64,000 nucleotides of DNA from assembly GCA_963742585.1 (NCBI GenBank), contig CAVUMI010000006.1:186001-250000 (forward strand), read 5' to 3'. The notes beneath the pieces are model-generated. The model saw only the letters and a list, made by a program, of their open reading frames with translations. It had not been told where the DNA came from and did no database searches. Made by a program: the position numbers and the translations under genes. Positions within the stretch are counted from its first letter, which is position 1. Every line of letters starts with the position of its first letter. This document shows, in pieces, positions 7,512-16,609 of this stretch. This stretch comes from JACDEA01 sp963742585. GTDB taxonomy: Bacteria; Actinomycetota; Acidimicrobiia; Acidimicrobiales; JACDEA01.

Positions 7512-8600
7512 ATGAGTTCAACAGTCAAGGGAGTCATCGCCCGCTCCAAGGGCACGCCAGTCGAAGTCGTCGAGGTGATGGTCCCGGACCCCGGACCGGG
7601 CGAGGCGACGGTGAAGGTGCGCGCCTGTGGGGTGTGCCACACCGACCTGCACTATCGGGAAGGCGGCATCAACGACGACTTCCCGTTCCTGCTCGGCCAC
7701 GAGGCGGCGGGAACGGTGGAGGCGGTGGGCGACGGCGTCTCGAACGTGGCGCCCGGCGACTACGTGGTCATCGCCTGGCGGGCGCCGTGCGGGTTGTGCC
7801 GGTCGTGCCGTCGAGGCCGGCCCTGGTACTGCTTCGACTCGCGGAACGCGGCGCAACCGATGACGTTGGCCGACGGCGGCGTGTTGTCGCCTGCGTTGGG
7901 CATCGGCGCGTTCGCCGAGCTCACATTGGTGGCCGCCGGGCAATGTGTGAAGGTCGATGACCGGGCCCGGCCCGAGGCGGCGGGACTCATCGGCTGCGGT
8001 GTGATGGCTGGCTTTGGCGCGGCGGTCAACACGGGCGGGGTGCGGCCCGGTGACACGGTGGCCGTCATCGGCTGCGGCGGTGTCGGCGACGCCGCCATCG
8101 CTGGCGCGTCGTACGCAGGGGCGCTCCGCGTGATCGCCGTCGACGTCGACCCGCGGAAGCTCGAGTGGGCGCGACGGTTCGGCGCGACCGACGTCGTCAA
8201 CGCACGCGATGGTGATCCGGTCGAGGCGATCCGCGCGCTAACCGACGGCAACGGCGCCGACGTAGTGATCGAAGCGGTCGGGTCGCCGGAGACGTACCGG
8301 CAGGCCTTCTTCGCCCGTGACCTCGCCGGCACGCTCGTGCAGGTCGGCGTCCCCAACCCGACCATGACCATCGAGCTGCCGATGATCGAGTTGTTCGGCC
8401 GCGGCGGCGCGCTCAAGTCGAGCTGGTACGGCGACTGCCTCCCGTCCCGCGACTTCCCCCTCCTCATCGACCTCTACCTCAACGGCAAGCTCGACCTCGA
8501 CGGCTTCGTCACCGACACCATCCCCCTCGAAGGCATCGAAGATGCCTTCGAGAAGATGCACCGCGGCGAAGTGCTCCGCAGCGTCGTCACCTTCCCGTAG
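7512..8600 (+). CDS. mscR: S-(hydroxymethyl)mycothiol dehydrogenase / S-nitrosomycothiol reductase
   Basis: 362 residues, a zinc medium-chain alcohol dehydrogenase. Motifs: CGVCHTDLHYREGGIND (catalytic Zn ligand), GHEAAGTVEAVG, the structural Zn cysteines in CGLCRSCRRGRPWYC, Rossmann motif GCGGVGDAAIAG, and the family hallmark FGRGGALKSSWYGDCLPSRD. These fit MscR closely. It oxidises S-hydroxymethylmycothiol formed from formaldehyde and reduces S-nitrosomycothiol, so the host makes mycothiol. The start ATG at 7512 gives MSSTVKGVIARSKG, matching the family N-terminus. A perfect hairpin follows the stop. Confidence 0.93.
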   Translation: MSSTVKGVIARSKGTPVEVVEVMVPDPGPGEATVKVRACGVCHTDLHYREGGINDDFPFLLGHEAAGTVEAVGDGVSNVAPGDYVVIAWRAPCGLCRSCRRGRPWYCFDSRNAAQPMTLADGGVLSPALGIGAFAELTLVAAGQCVKVDDRARPEAAGLIGCGVMAGFGAAVNTGGVRPGDTVAVIGCGGVGDAAIAGASYAGALRVIAVDVDPRKLEWARRFGATDVVNARDGDPVEAIRALTDGNGADVVIEAVGSPETYRQAFFARDLAGTLVQVGVPNPTMTIELPMIELFGRGGALKSSWYGDCLPSRDFPLLIDLYLNGKLDLDGFVTDTIPLEGIEDAFEKMHRGEVLRSVVTFP

Positions 8601-8623
8601 CGACCGGCAAAGCGCGCGCTATA
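8593..8623 (+). repeat. Left copy of 31-bp imperfect direct repeat flanking a DUF559 gene
   Basis: This 31-nt stretch and 9560-9590 match at 27 positions, including the shared block CAAAGCGCGCGCTATA. The two copies bracket the DUF559 gene at 8619-9557. Each copy is the left half of a local hairpin. Confidence 0.7.
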
Positions 8624-8637
8624 CCGCGCGCTTTGCC
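8606..8637. terminator. Perfect 13-bp hairpin between mscR and the DUF559 gene
   Basis: GGCAAAGCGCGCG (8606-8618), loop CTATAC, then the exact complement (8625-8637). It lies 5 nt after the mscR stop and also encodes the last residues of the convergent gene, whose TAG falls in the loop. No T-run follows, so termination would be of the hairpin-only type. Confidence 0.6.
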
Positions 8638-9557
8638 TGGCACTTCGCTCGCCCCTCGGCCCAACGCTGCACGCAAGCGCGCGGTTCGTGCCAGACCTCG
8701 CTCTCTTTGAAGCGCACAACATCGAACCCGGCATCGCCGAAGGCCTCGTCGCGCGTGGCGTCGTCGTCGCCATCGATGGGCGCGAAATGGAAGACCTCGC
8801 TGTCGACTTCACCGATCAATGGAAGTTCCGGATCCTTCACGTCGACGCGCCCGATCCAGCGTGAGTCGTTGCCAAGGTTGGCTTGGCGCTTCGGACGCGG
8901 GAAGCCTGCGTCCTCAAGGATTGTGCACAACCGGTCTTCGAGGTTGGTGTCCGGCAACGCATAGTCGTTTTCCGTCACCGCGAGGAGCTCGCGCATGGCC
9001 ACTGTGCCGGGGCGACCGCGGCCCAGCCATTCGGGACCCATCTGGTGAATGAGTCCACCGGATGTCCAACGGCGCCGCCACGTGTTCTTCAGCGCGCGCT
9101 TGACCCGCTCCCACGAATAACGAGCAGCGAGGTCGTAAATCGCGCGCGTAGGCGTCACCGACGGGATCCCGTCGATCGCCATCAGGTGCGTGTCGGGCAA
9201 CGAGCGAACCTCACTGATAACCACCCCCTCTATCGGATGCCATCGCGTGCCGCGCCGCACTGCCAAACGGAGCGGCTTCTTGCGCGACCAACCAGGGATG
9301 GCGCAAAGCGCGAGCGTCGACTCGCCACACAAGACCCCGCCCGTGTGGAGCACTGCGATCATGCACAGCTGGTGGAACGACCGCCGTCCGCCGACCAAGC
9401 GGAGCACACGTCTCGTGGCCCACTCCCACTCGCCGGATTTCACGCAGTCCCTCAGGTGCCCGCGCTGTGCACCGAGCCCGCGGGCCTGGCCGCGCGAAAT
9501 GAGGTGATACTGCGAACGCGCGAGGGCGCGCATCGCTGTCCGAAATTCCACGGGCAC
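8619..9557 (-). CDS. DUF559/AbiEi-like protein (VSR-type endonuclease fold)
   Basis: 312 residues. The N-terminal part (about 1-60) looks like the winged-helix start of AbiEi-type antitoxin-like proteins (LISRGQARGLGAQRGHL). The C-terminal part (about 200-300) resembles DUF559, a very-short-patch-repair endonuclease-like fold: DTNLEDRLCTILEDAGFPRPKRQ, then GRVDVKDPELPLIGEVDSEVFH and a DDDATRDEAF segment. These are common, mobile, single genes in actinobacteria of unproven role. No toxin partner lies beside it. Imperfect 31-bp direct repeats and hairpins lie at both ends, which suggests it moved in as a unit. A second gene of this type is at 59817. Confidence 0.7.
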   Translation of the reverse strand: MPVEFRTAMRALARSQYHLISRGQARGLGAQRGHLRDCVKSGEWEWATRRVLRLVGGRRSFHQLCMIAVLHTGGVLCGESTLALCAIPGWSRKKPLRLAVRRGTRWHPIEGVVISEVRSLPDTHLMAIDGIPSVTPTRAIYDLAARYSWERVKRALKNTWRRRWTSGGLIHQMGPEWLGRGRPGTVAMRELLAVTENDYALPDTNLEDRLCTILEDAGFPRPKRQANLGNDSRWIGRVDVKDPELPLIGEVDSEVFHFAPIDGDDDATRDEAFGDAGFDVVRFKESEVWHEPRACVQRWAEGRAKCQAKRAV

Positions 9558-9559
9558 CT

Positions 9560-9590
9560 CCCCGTAGTGACAGACAAAGCGCGCGCTATA
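9560..9590 (+). repeat. Right copy of 31-bp imperfect direct repeat
   Basis: It matches 8593-8623 at 27 of 31 positions and lies just upstream of the DUF559 gene start. Confidence 0.7.
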
Positions 9591-9611
9591 GCGCCGCGCG
9601 GTTTGTCTGTC
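9569..9611. repeat. Long hairpin downstream of the sigma factor gene
   Basis: A 17-bp stem (9569-9585 with 9595-9611) has one G-G mismatch and encloses CTATAGCGC. It could terminate the sigma gene, which stops 24 nt away on the minus strand. It shares its left arm with the hairpin after mscR. Confidence 0.65.
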
Positions 9612-9634
9612 GGTTCGTCTGGAGGGGGAGGTGG

Positions 9635-10573
9635 TTAGACGGTTAGGAGGTCGCGGGCGCCGGTGTCGCTGCTGGGGTGGCGGAGCTTGGACATAGCGCG
9701 GGCTTCGATTTGGCGGATGCGCTCGCGAGTGAGGTTGAAGTGTTCGCCCACCTCCTCGAGGGTGCGGGGCTCGCCGCGGTCGAGGCCGAAACGCAACCGC
9801 AGGATCTCACGCTCACGCTCGTCGAGTGGACCGAGCAACCGCGAGATCTCCTCGGGGAGCAACGCGGTGGCCGCCACTTCGAAGGGCGACTCGGCCGAGC
9901 GGTCCTCGACGACATCACCCAGCTCGGCATCGCCGTCCTCGCGCAGCGGCTCGGAGAGCGACAGCGGCTCAGCCGCGAACCGCAGCGCCTCGGTGACCTT
10001 GTCCTCGGGCATCTCGACCGCGGCCGAGAGCTCGGCCAACGTCGCCGGGCGGCCGTATTCGAGCTCGAGCCGCGCCCGCGCCTTCTGCAGCCGGGCCAGC
10101 GTGTCGCCGGCGTGCACGGGCAGACGGATGGTGCGTCCGGTGTTGGCGATGCCGCGCGTGATCGCCTGGCGGATCCACCACGTGGCGTAGGTCGAGAACT
10201 TGAAGCCCTTGCGCCAGTCGAACTTCTCGACGGCGTGCATGAGACCGAGGTTGCCCTCTTGAATCAGGTCGAGGAGGGGCAGCCCCGAGGCCTGGTACTT
10301 CTTGGCGATCGAAACGACGAGCCGGAGGTTGGACTGGACGAACGTCTGCTGGGCGTGCTCGCCGGCGTGAACGATCCGGCGCAGCTCGCGTTTGCGGGCC
10401 GCGGGGAGGCCCCGGCCGCCGGCATCGAGCTCGGCGCGACCCGCCGTCCCGGCCTCGATCGCCTGGGCAAGGCGAACTTCGTCGTCCTTGGTGAGCAGGG
10501 GGTACTGCCCGATGTCCGTGAGGTACAGGCGTACGAGGTCTTCCTCGTCCCGCTCAACTCGCTCCTTCGGCAC
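9635..10573 (-). CDS. RNA polymerase sigma-70 family factor (RpoD-like, group 2)
   Basis: 312 residues from a GTG at 10573. Region 1.2 is DLVRLYLTDIGQYPLLT. Region 2 shows FVQSNLRLVVSIAKKYQ, LDLIQEGNLGLMHAVEKFD and the -10 recognition helix YATWWIRQAITRGIAN. Region 3 follows RTIRLPVHAGDTL. Region 4 contains TLEEVGEHFNLTRERIRQIE. Region 1.1 is missing, so this looks like a group 2 (SigB/HrdB-like alternative) factor rather than the main sigma factor, though small primary sigmas also exist. It directs core polymerase to promoters. It stands alone, with a 211-nt region before the divergent gene. Confidence 0.9.
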   Translation of the reverse strand: MPKERVERDEEDLVRLYLTDIGQYPLLTKDDEVRLAQAIEAGTAGRAELDAGGRGLPAARKRELRRIVHAGEHAQQTFVQSNLRLVVSIAKKYQASGLPLLDLIQEGNLGLMHAVEKFDWRKGFKFSTYATWWIRQAITRGIANTGRTIRLPVHAGDTLARLQKARARLELEYGRPATLAELSAAVEMPEDKVTEALRFAAEPLSLSEPLREDGDAELGDVVEDRSAESPFEVAATALLPEEISRLLGPLDEREREILRLRFGLDRGEPRTLEEVGEHFNLTRERIRQIEARAMSKLRHPSSDTGARDLLTV

Positions 10574-10772
10574 TCAAAAACCCTTCTGTCGTGCGTCCGT
10601 TGGGCCAAAAAACCCGGCCTATTAGCAACGTTGGCGAGCATGCGGGAATTCCCCGCCGATCGGGCGCCACATCGTGCGTTCTCACCTTACGGGGGGTGTC
10701 AAGGTGGGTGAATTGATGTTTTTGCGGATTCTCGCAGGCTCGAGTCCCTGCACAGTTTCGCCGTACCCCGGC

Positions 10773-10778
10773 TACGTT
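10773..10778 (+). promoter_or_regulatory. TANNNT -10 element of the ABM gene (leaderless type)
   Basis: TACGTT ends exactly 6 nt before the ATG at 10785, and no ribosome-binding site is present. Confidence 0.45.
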
Positions 10779-10784
10779 CCTGCC

Positions 10785-11114
10785 ATGCCTACGGGCGAGC
10801 CCGCAGCCGAGGTCGACCTGGCCGTCGTGATGATGGTCTTCGACGCCTCGGACGCCGGCACCCTCATGGGCATCCTTTCGAAGTACGTGGTGGTCTCCCG
10901 GGGCCATCCCGGCTGTCGCAACATCGACCTCTGCGGGTCCGTGACCACCCCGAACCGCTTCCTGATCATTCAGAAATGGGACAGCCCTGAGGCTCAGCAG
11001 GCCCATTTCGACTCTTCCGAGATGATCGAGATGGCGGAGGCGTGCACCGGGCTCCTCAGCCGTCCGCCGACGATCGACCTCTTCGAAGGCCTCTCGGCCC
11101 ACGACCTGGCGTGA
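10785..11114 (+). CDS. Antibiotic-biosynthesis-monooxygenase-like (ABM) domain protein
   Basis: 109 residues with the dimeric ferredoxin-like alpha/beta fold pattern of ABM proteins: beta strand DLAVVMMVFDA, helix, HPGCRNIDLCGSVTTPNRFLI, then IQKWDSPEAQQAHFDSSEM. The substrate is unknown; members range from quinol monooxygenases to heme-degrading and structural proteins. ATG at 10785 is chosen over longer upstream frames because the residues before it look random and a TANNNT box is 6 nt upstream. It converges with the MBL hydrolase gene, 6 nt apart. Confidence 0.75.
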   Translation: MPTGEPAAEVDLAVVMMVFDASDAGTLMGILSKYVVVSRGHPGCRNIDLCGSVTTPNRFLIIQKWDSPEAQQAHFDSSEMIEMAEACTGLLSRPPTIDLFEGLSAHDLA

Positions 11115-11120
11115 CCACCG

Positions 11121-11915
11121 TCACGCGACGGTGAAGTACCGCTTTCCCTGGCCAGGGAGAACGCGCCCGAACTGAAGCCCCGGGAAGTGGGCGGCGACCA
11201 TGAGAGTGTCGGTCCCTTCGAGTTCCTGCCACAACGCCTCTCGGGTGCGAGCGGCCAGGCCGGGATCGACATCGCTCATCGCCTGCCAGTCGGGCTCCTC
11301 CAGTTGCACGGGACAGGTCACGGCGTCGCCCAGGAGCACGGCACGCTCGTCTCCTGACGCGAGGATCAAGACGTTATGACCGTGGGTGTGACCGGGCGCG
11401 TGGCGCGACGTCATTCCCGGCGCCAGCAGTACGTCGTCGCCATCGATGATCTCGATGCGGCCGAGGTCAGCGAGCAGCTGCACTCTCGCCTTGGTGCCGG
11501 GATCGTCGCTGCCGTCGACAACGAACTGCTCCCAATCGCCGGCGCCGAAGCGCACGGTCGCGTTCGCGAAGAACGGTGCACCGTCCTTCACCAACCAGCC
11601 CGAGTGGTCGAGGTGCAGATGGGTGCAGACCACCAGGTCGATGTCGTCGGGGGCGACACCGGCGGTGGCGAGCTGTTGCGGGAGGTCTCCGCCCCGGCCG
11701 ATCGTCCCGAAGTCCAGCTCGCCTAGGCCAGCATCGATGAGCACCGTTTGGTCGCCGGTGCGGACGAGGAAGCATCCGATGGGCACGGGCACATTGCCGT
11801 CGTCGTTGAGCAGAGCCTGATGCGGTCCCCAGTCCGCGCTCTCGCCAAAGTAGGTCGGCGGCATACAGAGGAAGCCGTCCGACAATGGCGTGACCTCGAT
11901 CTCACCGATGCGCAC
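11121..11915 (-). CDS. Metallo-beta-lactamase-fold hydrolase
   Basis: 264 residues. Metal-binding motif THLHLDHSGW (HxHxDH), later HAPGHTHGHNVL, GDAVTCPVQL (metal-bridging Asp) and a C-terminal AAHFPG His are all present, so the di-metal site is complete. The fold resembles quorum-quenching lactonase/AttM-like and mycothiol-associated hydrolases; the substrate cannot be read from sequence. The GTG at 11915 is preceded by TACGTT 9 nt upstream. It is divergent from the cyclase gene with only 29 nt between starts, so the two probably share a control region. Confidence 0.85.
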   Translation of the reverse strand: MRIGEIEVTPLSDGFLCMPPTYFGESADWGPHQALLNDDGNVPVPIGCFLVRTGDQTVLIDAGLGELDFGTIGRGGDLPQQLATAGVAPDDIDLVVCTHLHLDHSGWLVKDGAPFFANATVRFGAGDWEQFVVDGSDDPGTKARVQLLADLGRIEIIDGDDVLLAPGMTSRHAPGHTHGHNVLILASGDERAVLLGDAVTCPVQLEEPDWQAMSDVDPGLAARTREALWQELEGTDTLMVAAHFPGLQFGRVLPGQGKRYFTVA

Positions 11916-11944
11916 GAGTGAAGGAACGTAGCCTTCGCGCCGCG

Positions 11945-14811
11945 ATGGTGACGTTCTTCCTCACCGATGTCGAAGGCTCGACGCGCCTTTGGGAGGAGCG
12001 GCCCGACGACATGGCCACCGCGATCGCGGATCACGAGTCACTCCTCGCCGGAGTTGTCCGACGTAACGGCGGCGAGCTGCTGAAATCCCGAGGCGAGGGC
12101 GACAGCACGTTTTCGGTCTTCGACGACCCCGCCGGCGCCATCGCCGCCGCGCTCGACGCGCAGCGCGCTCTGGGCGACGCCATATTCCGCGTGCGGATCG
12201 CGATCCACACGGGCCACAGCGAAGCCCGCGACGGCGACTACTTCGGCCCGACGGTGAACCGCTGCGCGCGCCTGCGCGGCGCGGCGCATGGCGGGCAGGT
12301 GGTGCTTTCCCTCGTGACCCGGCAACTGGCGCGGGACCGCCTGCCCGAGGGAGCGTCATTGCTGGATCTGGGCATGCACCACCTTCGTGATCTCACCGAA
12401 CCCGAGCGCGTCTACCAACTCTGCCATCCCGACATCGCCGCCGACTTCCCACCGTTGACATCGCTTGACCGCCAACGACACAACCTGCCGTCGGCCCTAA
12501 CGCGGTTCGTCGGACGATCGGCCGAGTTGGCCGAGCTCGACGACGCTCTACGCGACGCGCGACTGCTCACACTGATCGGCGCCGGTGGAACCGGGAAGAC
12601 GCGGCTCGCGCTCGAGGCGGCGAACCGCCGCGTGGACGACTACCGCGACGGTGTGTGGCTTGTCGAACTGGCGGGCGTCACCGATCCGGAGCAGGTGCTC
12701 GACTCGGTGGCGACGACGCTCGGTGTGCGCGAGATGCCCGGCCAGCCGATTGCCGACACGCTGACGCGCTGATCTCGCGGAACGCGAGATCCTCGTGCTC
12801 CTCGACAACTGCGAACACGTCATCGCCGCCGCGGCTGCCGCGGTCGAGCTGCTCTTGCGATCGGGCATGGGCGTGCGCGTGCTGGCCACGTCGCGCCATG
12901 CCCTCGGCATCGGCGGTGAGCAGTTGTGGCCCGTCCCGCCGCTGACATTCCCCGAGGACGCCGCCTTCGCCGACTCCGAGGCGGTGGCGCTGTTCATCGA
13001 CCGCGCCCGAGTCGTCAACCCGCACATGGTGATCGGGACTGCTGAGCAGGAGGTCGTGTCGCAGATCTGCCGTCAGCTCGACGGCCTGCCGTTGGCCATA
13101 GAACTGGCCGCAGCACTCGTGGATCGCCTGTCAATCCGCACCATCGCCGAGCGGCTGCCCGATCGCTTCGAGCTGCTGACGAGCGGGCCGCGTGACGCCG
13201 CGGCGCGGCAGCGGTCGCTGGCCGCTGCCGTCGACTGGAGCTATGACCTTTTGGAAGCACGGGCTCGGGAAGCATTCGCCCAGCTCAGCGTGTTCCCCGC
13301 CGGCTTCGACGTCGCCGGAGCGGAGGCCGTCGTCGGAAATGGCGCGCTCGACGCGGTCAGCGAGTTGGTAGCCGCCTCACTGGTGCTGCACGCCGGCGGG
13401 CGCTACTCCCTCCTCGACACCATGCGGTCCTACGCCGCCGAGCGCTTGGCCGGTTCTGGTCAGGCCGGCGCGGTGTACGACCGCTTCGTGGCGTGGGCGA
13501 GCGCGGTCGTCGCCGGTGAGGACCTCGATCGGCTCGAGCTCGAGCGAGCCAACCTGCTCGCCGCGTTGCGATGGAGCATCGGCCGGGCGCAGGGCGATGC
13601 ACTGGAGCTGGCAAACAAGCTCGGTCGGCTCTGGGAACAGCGCGGGTATTGGAGCGAGGGCCGACGGCTCCTGGACGACGTCCTCGCGCAGCCGGGCGGC
13701 GATGCCGATCTGCGGGCCAGTGCGTTACTGATTGCAGGACGCCTCGCCCGCGGCCAGGGCGACTTTGCCCAAGCCGAACGGCTGCTGCGAGAGAGCCTCG
13801 AGCTTTCGGAGGCGCTCGACGACGACAGTCACGTGTACAAGGCGCTCACCGACCTCGGCGGGTTGGCTCACATGCGCGGCGACGCCGAGGACGCACGGAT
13901 GCACTTCGACGCCGCTCTCGCGATCGGCGAAACGCTGAACGACCCACGGTCGGTGGGAGGTGCGCTGGGCAATCTCGGCATCCTCGCCCACGCTACCGGC
14001 GACCTCGCCGCCGCCGAGGCCTTCTACGACCAAGCTCTACGCACGGCGCGACAGGTGGGCGATGGACTGTTCCTTGCCGGCGTGCTCAACAACGCGGGGA
14101 TGCTTCACGAGGCGCGCGGCAATCTCGACGCAGCGAGTGCCGCGTTCGCCGAGGCGCTCGAGCTGACGCCGCGCCAACGGCAGCTCGGTCGACATGGCCA
14201 GCACCCTGGCGCAGCTCGCCGACCTGAACCAACGACAGGGGGATATGGAGTCGGCCCGTGCCCAGTTCGCCGAAGCACTCGAAATTTTCCACGACCTCGG
14301 CGACCGGCCCGATGTCGCCAATGTGCTGTACGGCTTAGGTGAGCTCGCCATCAAAGAGCGCCGGACCGACGACGCGCGCAAGCTGCTCGAGGAGAGCCTC
14401 GACATCTGGCGTGAGATCGGTCACGCGCTGGGCGAGGCCGCGGTGCTGCTCAGCATCGGCGAGCTCGAGCGCCGCGACGGCCGGCTCGAAGCCGCGAGCA
14501 GCCACATCCAGACCGCCCTCGCGTCGCTACACGCGCTCCAGAACCGGGCAGGGGTGGCCAACGCGCTCGACCTCCTTGCCGCGGTCGCTGCCGATCACGG
14601 CGCGTACGAGCGGGCCGCCGAGCTACTGGGCGCGGCCGAGACCGCCTATGAACGCATGGGCGCGCCGGTCCCACCGGTCGAGGACCGCCCGGTTGATCCA
14701 ACGAATGTGCGCTTCGTGCTGGGCGACGCGCCGTACGAGCAGGCCCTCTCGCGTGGCGTCGCGCACGACGACGAGAGCGCGGTTGCGCTCGGCCTTACAA
14801 AATCGAGTTGA
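11945..14811 (+). CDS. Class III cyclase / NB-ARC-like ATPase / TPR regulator, two frameshifts
   Basis: One gene of about 950 codons spread over three frames: 11945 to about 12770, about 12771 to 14180, and about 14180 to 14811. It opens with a class III adenylate/guanylate cyclase domain (TDVEGSTRLWEE; second metal Asp in SRGEGDSTF). An ATPase of the STAND/NB-ARC type follows (IGAGGTGKTRLALEAA; Walker B LVLLDNCEH). After it come a helical winged region and a long array of TPR-like repeats to the end. Such proteins are probable ligand-sensing signal ATPases in actinobacteria. Both breaks are +1 and domain continuity across them is clear, so the gene is likely intact in the organism. Confidence 0.8.
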
Positions 14812-15217
14812 TGTACTTCCAGATCACGTCGAGGCCGGGATCCTGCAGCCCGTGCCAGATCGCAATCTGACGCGGGTTTTCCGCGTCCGGCGTGAGCAGC
14901 TCGCCGTCGACGTCACCTTCCACCCTGATCTCGACGGCGAACTCGGCCGTGGCCCGAGGCAGTAGGACCGCGGCGCTCCACGGCGCGTCCTTCGATAGGT
15001 CCGTGCCGCGGATGGGCACGTCGAGGTGAAGTCGGAATTCGTCGCCGTCCTCCTCCACGGCGCGCCGCTCCGTGAGTTGCACCACGTCGCCGTCGACCAC
15101 CGCCGTCGTGATGATCGTGACGAAGTCCGCACCACGGCCGAATCTGCTGGCGGGCTCGATGATCGCAACGATGTCCTGCGCCTGCGTCATGAACGGCGAG
15201 TCGCCGAGGTCTGACAT
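14795..15217 (-). CDS. Unknown protein, last gene of the ferritin-like operon
   Basis: 140 residues, acidic, predicted mostly beta: alternating hydrophobic strands such as FVTIITTAVVDGDVVQL and FAVEIRVEGDVDGELL, then a short C-terminal helix GLDVIWKYINSIL. No signal peptide, membrane segment or known motif is seen. I do not recognise the family. It starts 3 nt after the preceding gene and so is translated from the same message. Its 3' end overlaps the convergent cyclase gene by 17 nt. A small beta-rich partner or binding protein is an inference only. Confidence 0.65.
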   Translation of the reverse strand: MSDLGDSPFMTQAQDIVAIIEPASRFGRGADFVTIITTAVVDGDVVQLTERRAVEEDGDEFRLHLDVPIRGTDLSKDAPWSAAVLLPRATAEFAVEIRVEGDVDGELLTPDAENPRQIAIWHGLQDPGLDVIWKYINSIL

Positions 15218-15220
15218 CGC

Positions 15221-15784
15221 CTAACTGGCGGGAGCGCGCGCCGCGTCGGTCTCGGCACAGGCGGCATCGATGTCGGCCCACGTGAGGCCCTCACCGTTCC
15301 ACAACCGGTCAAACACGCCGTCGGCCACGTCGGTGAAGCCGTGGCGGTTACGAAAGTGGTAGATCCGGCGCTTCTTCTGTGGCGCCCAACCGGCCCGTTC
15401 GCAGCGGCCGACGGCGTAGGTGTCCCACGCCGTGTGCTGCTGCAATGTCAGGTCGGCGTCGGCCGGCGCGTCGGCGAATGCCGGGTCGAGGCGGTCCTTG
15501 GCCCGGAACAGGAGGCGCCCGACCACGTCGATCACGCTCCCGTCGCTGAGTTGCCGCGGCCGCTTGGCGTCCTCGAATGCACCGCCCTCCACCTGCACGG
15601 TGATCGGATCAAGGCCGACCAGCTTGGTGCGACCGAGCGGTGAGCCCTCGTCGACCTCGATACGGACCTCGATGTCGGCCGGCAGCCCAACCTTGTCGGC
15701 GATCTTCCCCGCGAGTTCCGCGATGCGTTCCGCGTCGAAGTTCACGTAGGAGAACTGCTCGGGCGAGATGATGACTTTGGCCAC
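15221..15784 (-). CDS. Unknown 187-residue protein of the ferritin-like operon
   Basis: GTG start at 15784, 3 nt after the stop of the DUF455-like gene. The N-terminal half (FDAERIAELAGKIADKVGLP, then VRIEVDEGSPLGRTKLVGLD) looks like an alpha/beta domain. The second half is rich in Arg, Trp and His (WAPQKKRRIYHFRNRHGF). There is a single Cys in the middle and another near the end. No family is recognised. Co-expression with two likely diiron proteins suggests a role in the same process, but the sequence shows no catalytic motif. Confidence 0.65.
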   Translation of the reverse strand: MAKVIISPEQFSYVNFDAERIAELAGKIADKVGLPADIEVRIEVDEGSPLGRTKLVGLDPITVQVEGGAFEDAKRPRQLSDGSVIDVVGRLLFRAKDRLDPAFADAPADADLTLQQHTAWDTYAVGRCERAGWAPQKKRRIYHFRNRHGFTDVADGVFDRLWNGEGLTWADIDAACAETDAARAPAS

Positions 15785-15787
15785 GCG

Positions 15788-16609
15788 CTACGCGGTGGCG
15801 GTGAGGCGGTCGACCGTTTCTTGCCGGGCTTCCTTGGACAGGTCGGAGATCTCATCGACCTCTTCGACGGTGAACCCGGCCATCTCGCGGAACTTGCGCG
15901 CCAGCCGGATCGGGCTGTCGTCATCCTCGCCCCGAAAGCCGCCCAGCGAGAACAACTTGTCGACGATGCGCTGGAACTCGAGCGCCCGCTCGCGTCGCTC
16001 TGGGTCCTTCTCGGTGATCCGTCGCAGCCAGTCGGAGCCCATCTTCACGTGGGTGACCTCGTCGGCCAGCATCCAGTCCTCGCAAAACTCCAGCACCGGA
16101 TCGCCCGAGGCCTGGCCGAACTCCCGCATGGTGTTAAACACGTCGATGGCGAGACCTTCGAGGGCCCGGTTCACACCGGTGAGTCGCAGGATCGGGTCAG
16201 GGTTGCAGGCGGCTTCGTAGAGGAAGGTCGACTCGGCGAACTCACCGAGTTCGGTCCCCATCCAGTCGCTGAGCTTCACCGAGATCTCGCAGTGGCGCGC
16301 CTCGTCCCAGCACTGCCGGGCCATGTCGAGCTTGAGCGCGAAGGGCACCTCGTCGGCACCGGGGCCTACCTCGAAGTCCCAACAGGTGCGGCCGGCACCC
16401 TCGAGTGCCTGAATCTCGCCGACGAAGATCCCGTGCATGAGCGCGCGAGCACGATCGGGGGCCTGCGGCGCGGTCGGCGTGAGCTTGGTCGGACCCGTTC
16501 GGCCCGACGTGCCGCCGACGCCGCGCCGGTCGTTGAACCGGTCCTCCATCGCCAAGCGAACGAATCGCGAGTCGCGCGCCAGTTCTTCGGGGGGCAGGAT
16601 CTTCTTCAC
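15788..16609 (-). CDS. Ferritin-like DUF455-type protein (probable diiron four-helix bundle)
   Basis: 273 residues. Candidate metal ligands occur in helices GIFVGEIQALEGAGR (Glu), CWDEARHCEISV (ExxH) and MLADEVTHVKMGSDWL (ExxH), the spacing of ferritin-like diiron carboxylate proteins and DUF455. Substrate and partner are unknown; options include an oxygenase, a peroxide/iron-handling protein or a tRNA-hydroxylase-like activity. The GTG at 16609 overlaps the TGA of the upstream gene (GTGA) and is preferred over a longer start. It sits between another ferritin-like gene and two unknown genes. Confidence 0.8.
   Translation of the reverse strand: MKKILPPEELARDSRFVRLAMEDRFNDRRGVGGTSGRTGPTKLTPTAPQAPDRARALMHGIFVGEIQALEGAGRTCWDFEVGPGADEVPFALKLDMARQCWDEARHCEISVKLSDWMGTELGEFAESTFLYEAACNPDPILRLTGVNRALEGLAIDVFNTMREFGQASGDPVLEFCEDWMLADEVTHVKMGSDWLRRITEKDPERRERALEFQRIVDKLFSLGGFRGEDDDSPIRLARKFREMAGFTVEEVDEISDLSKEARQETVDRLTATA

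Noticed and set aside
7261..7521. 86-residue frame across tRNA-Sec on the minus strand
   Set aside because: Only the last 27 residues look like a protein; the rest is the antisense of the tRNA and its flank.
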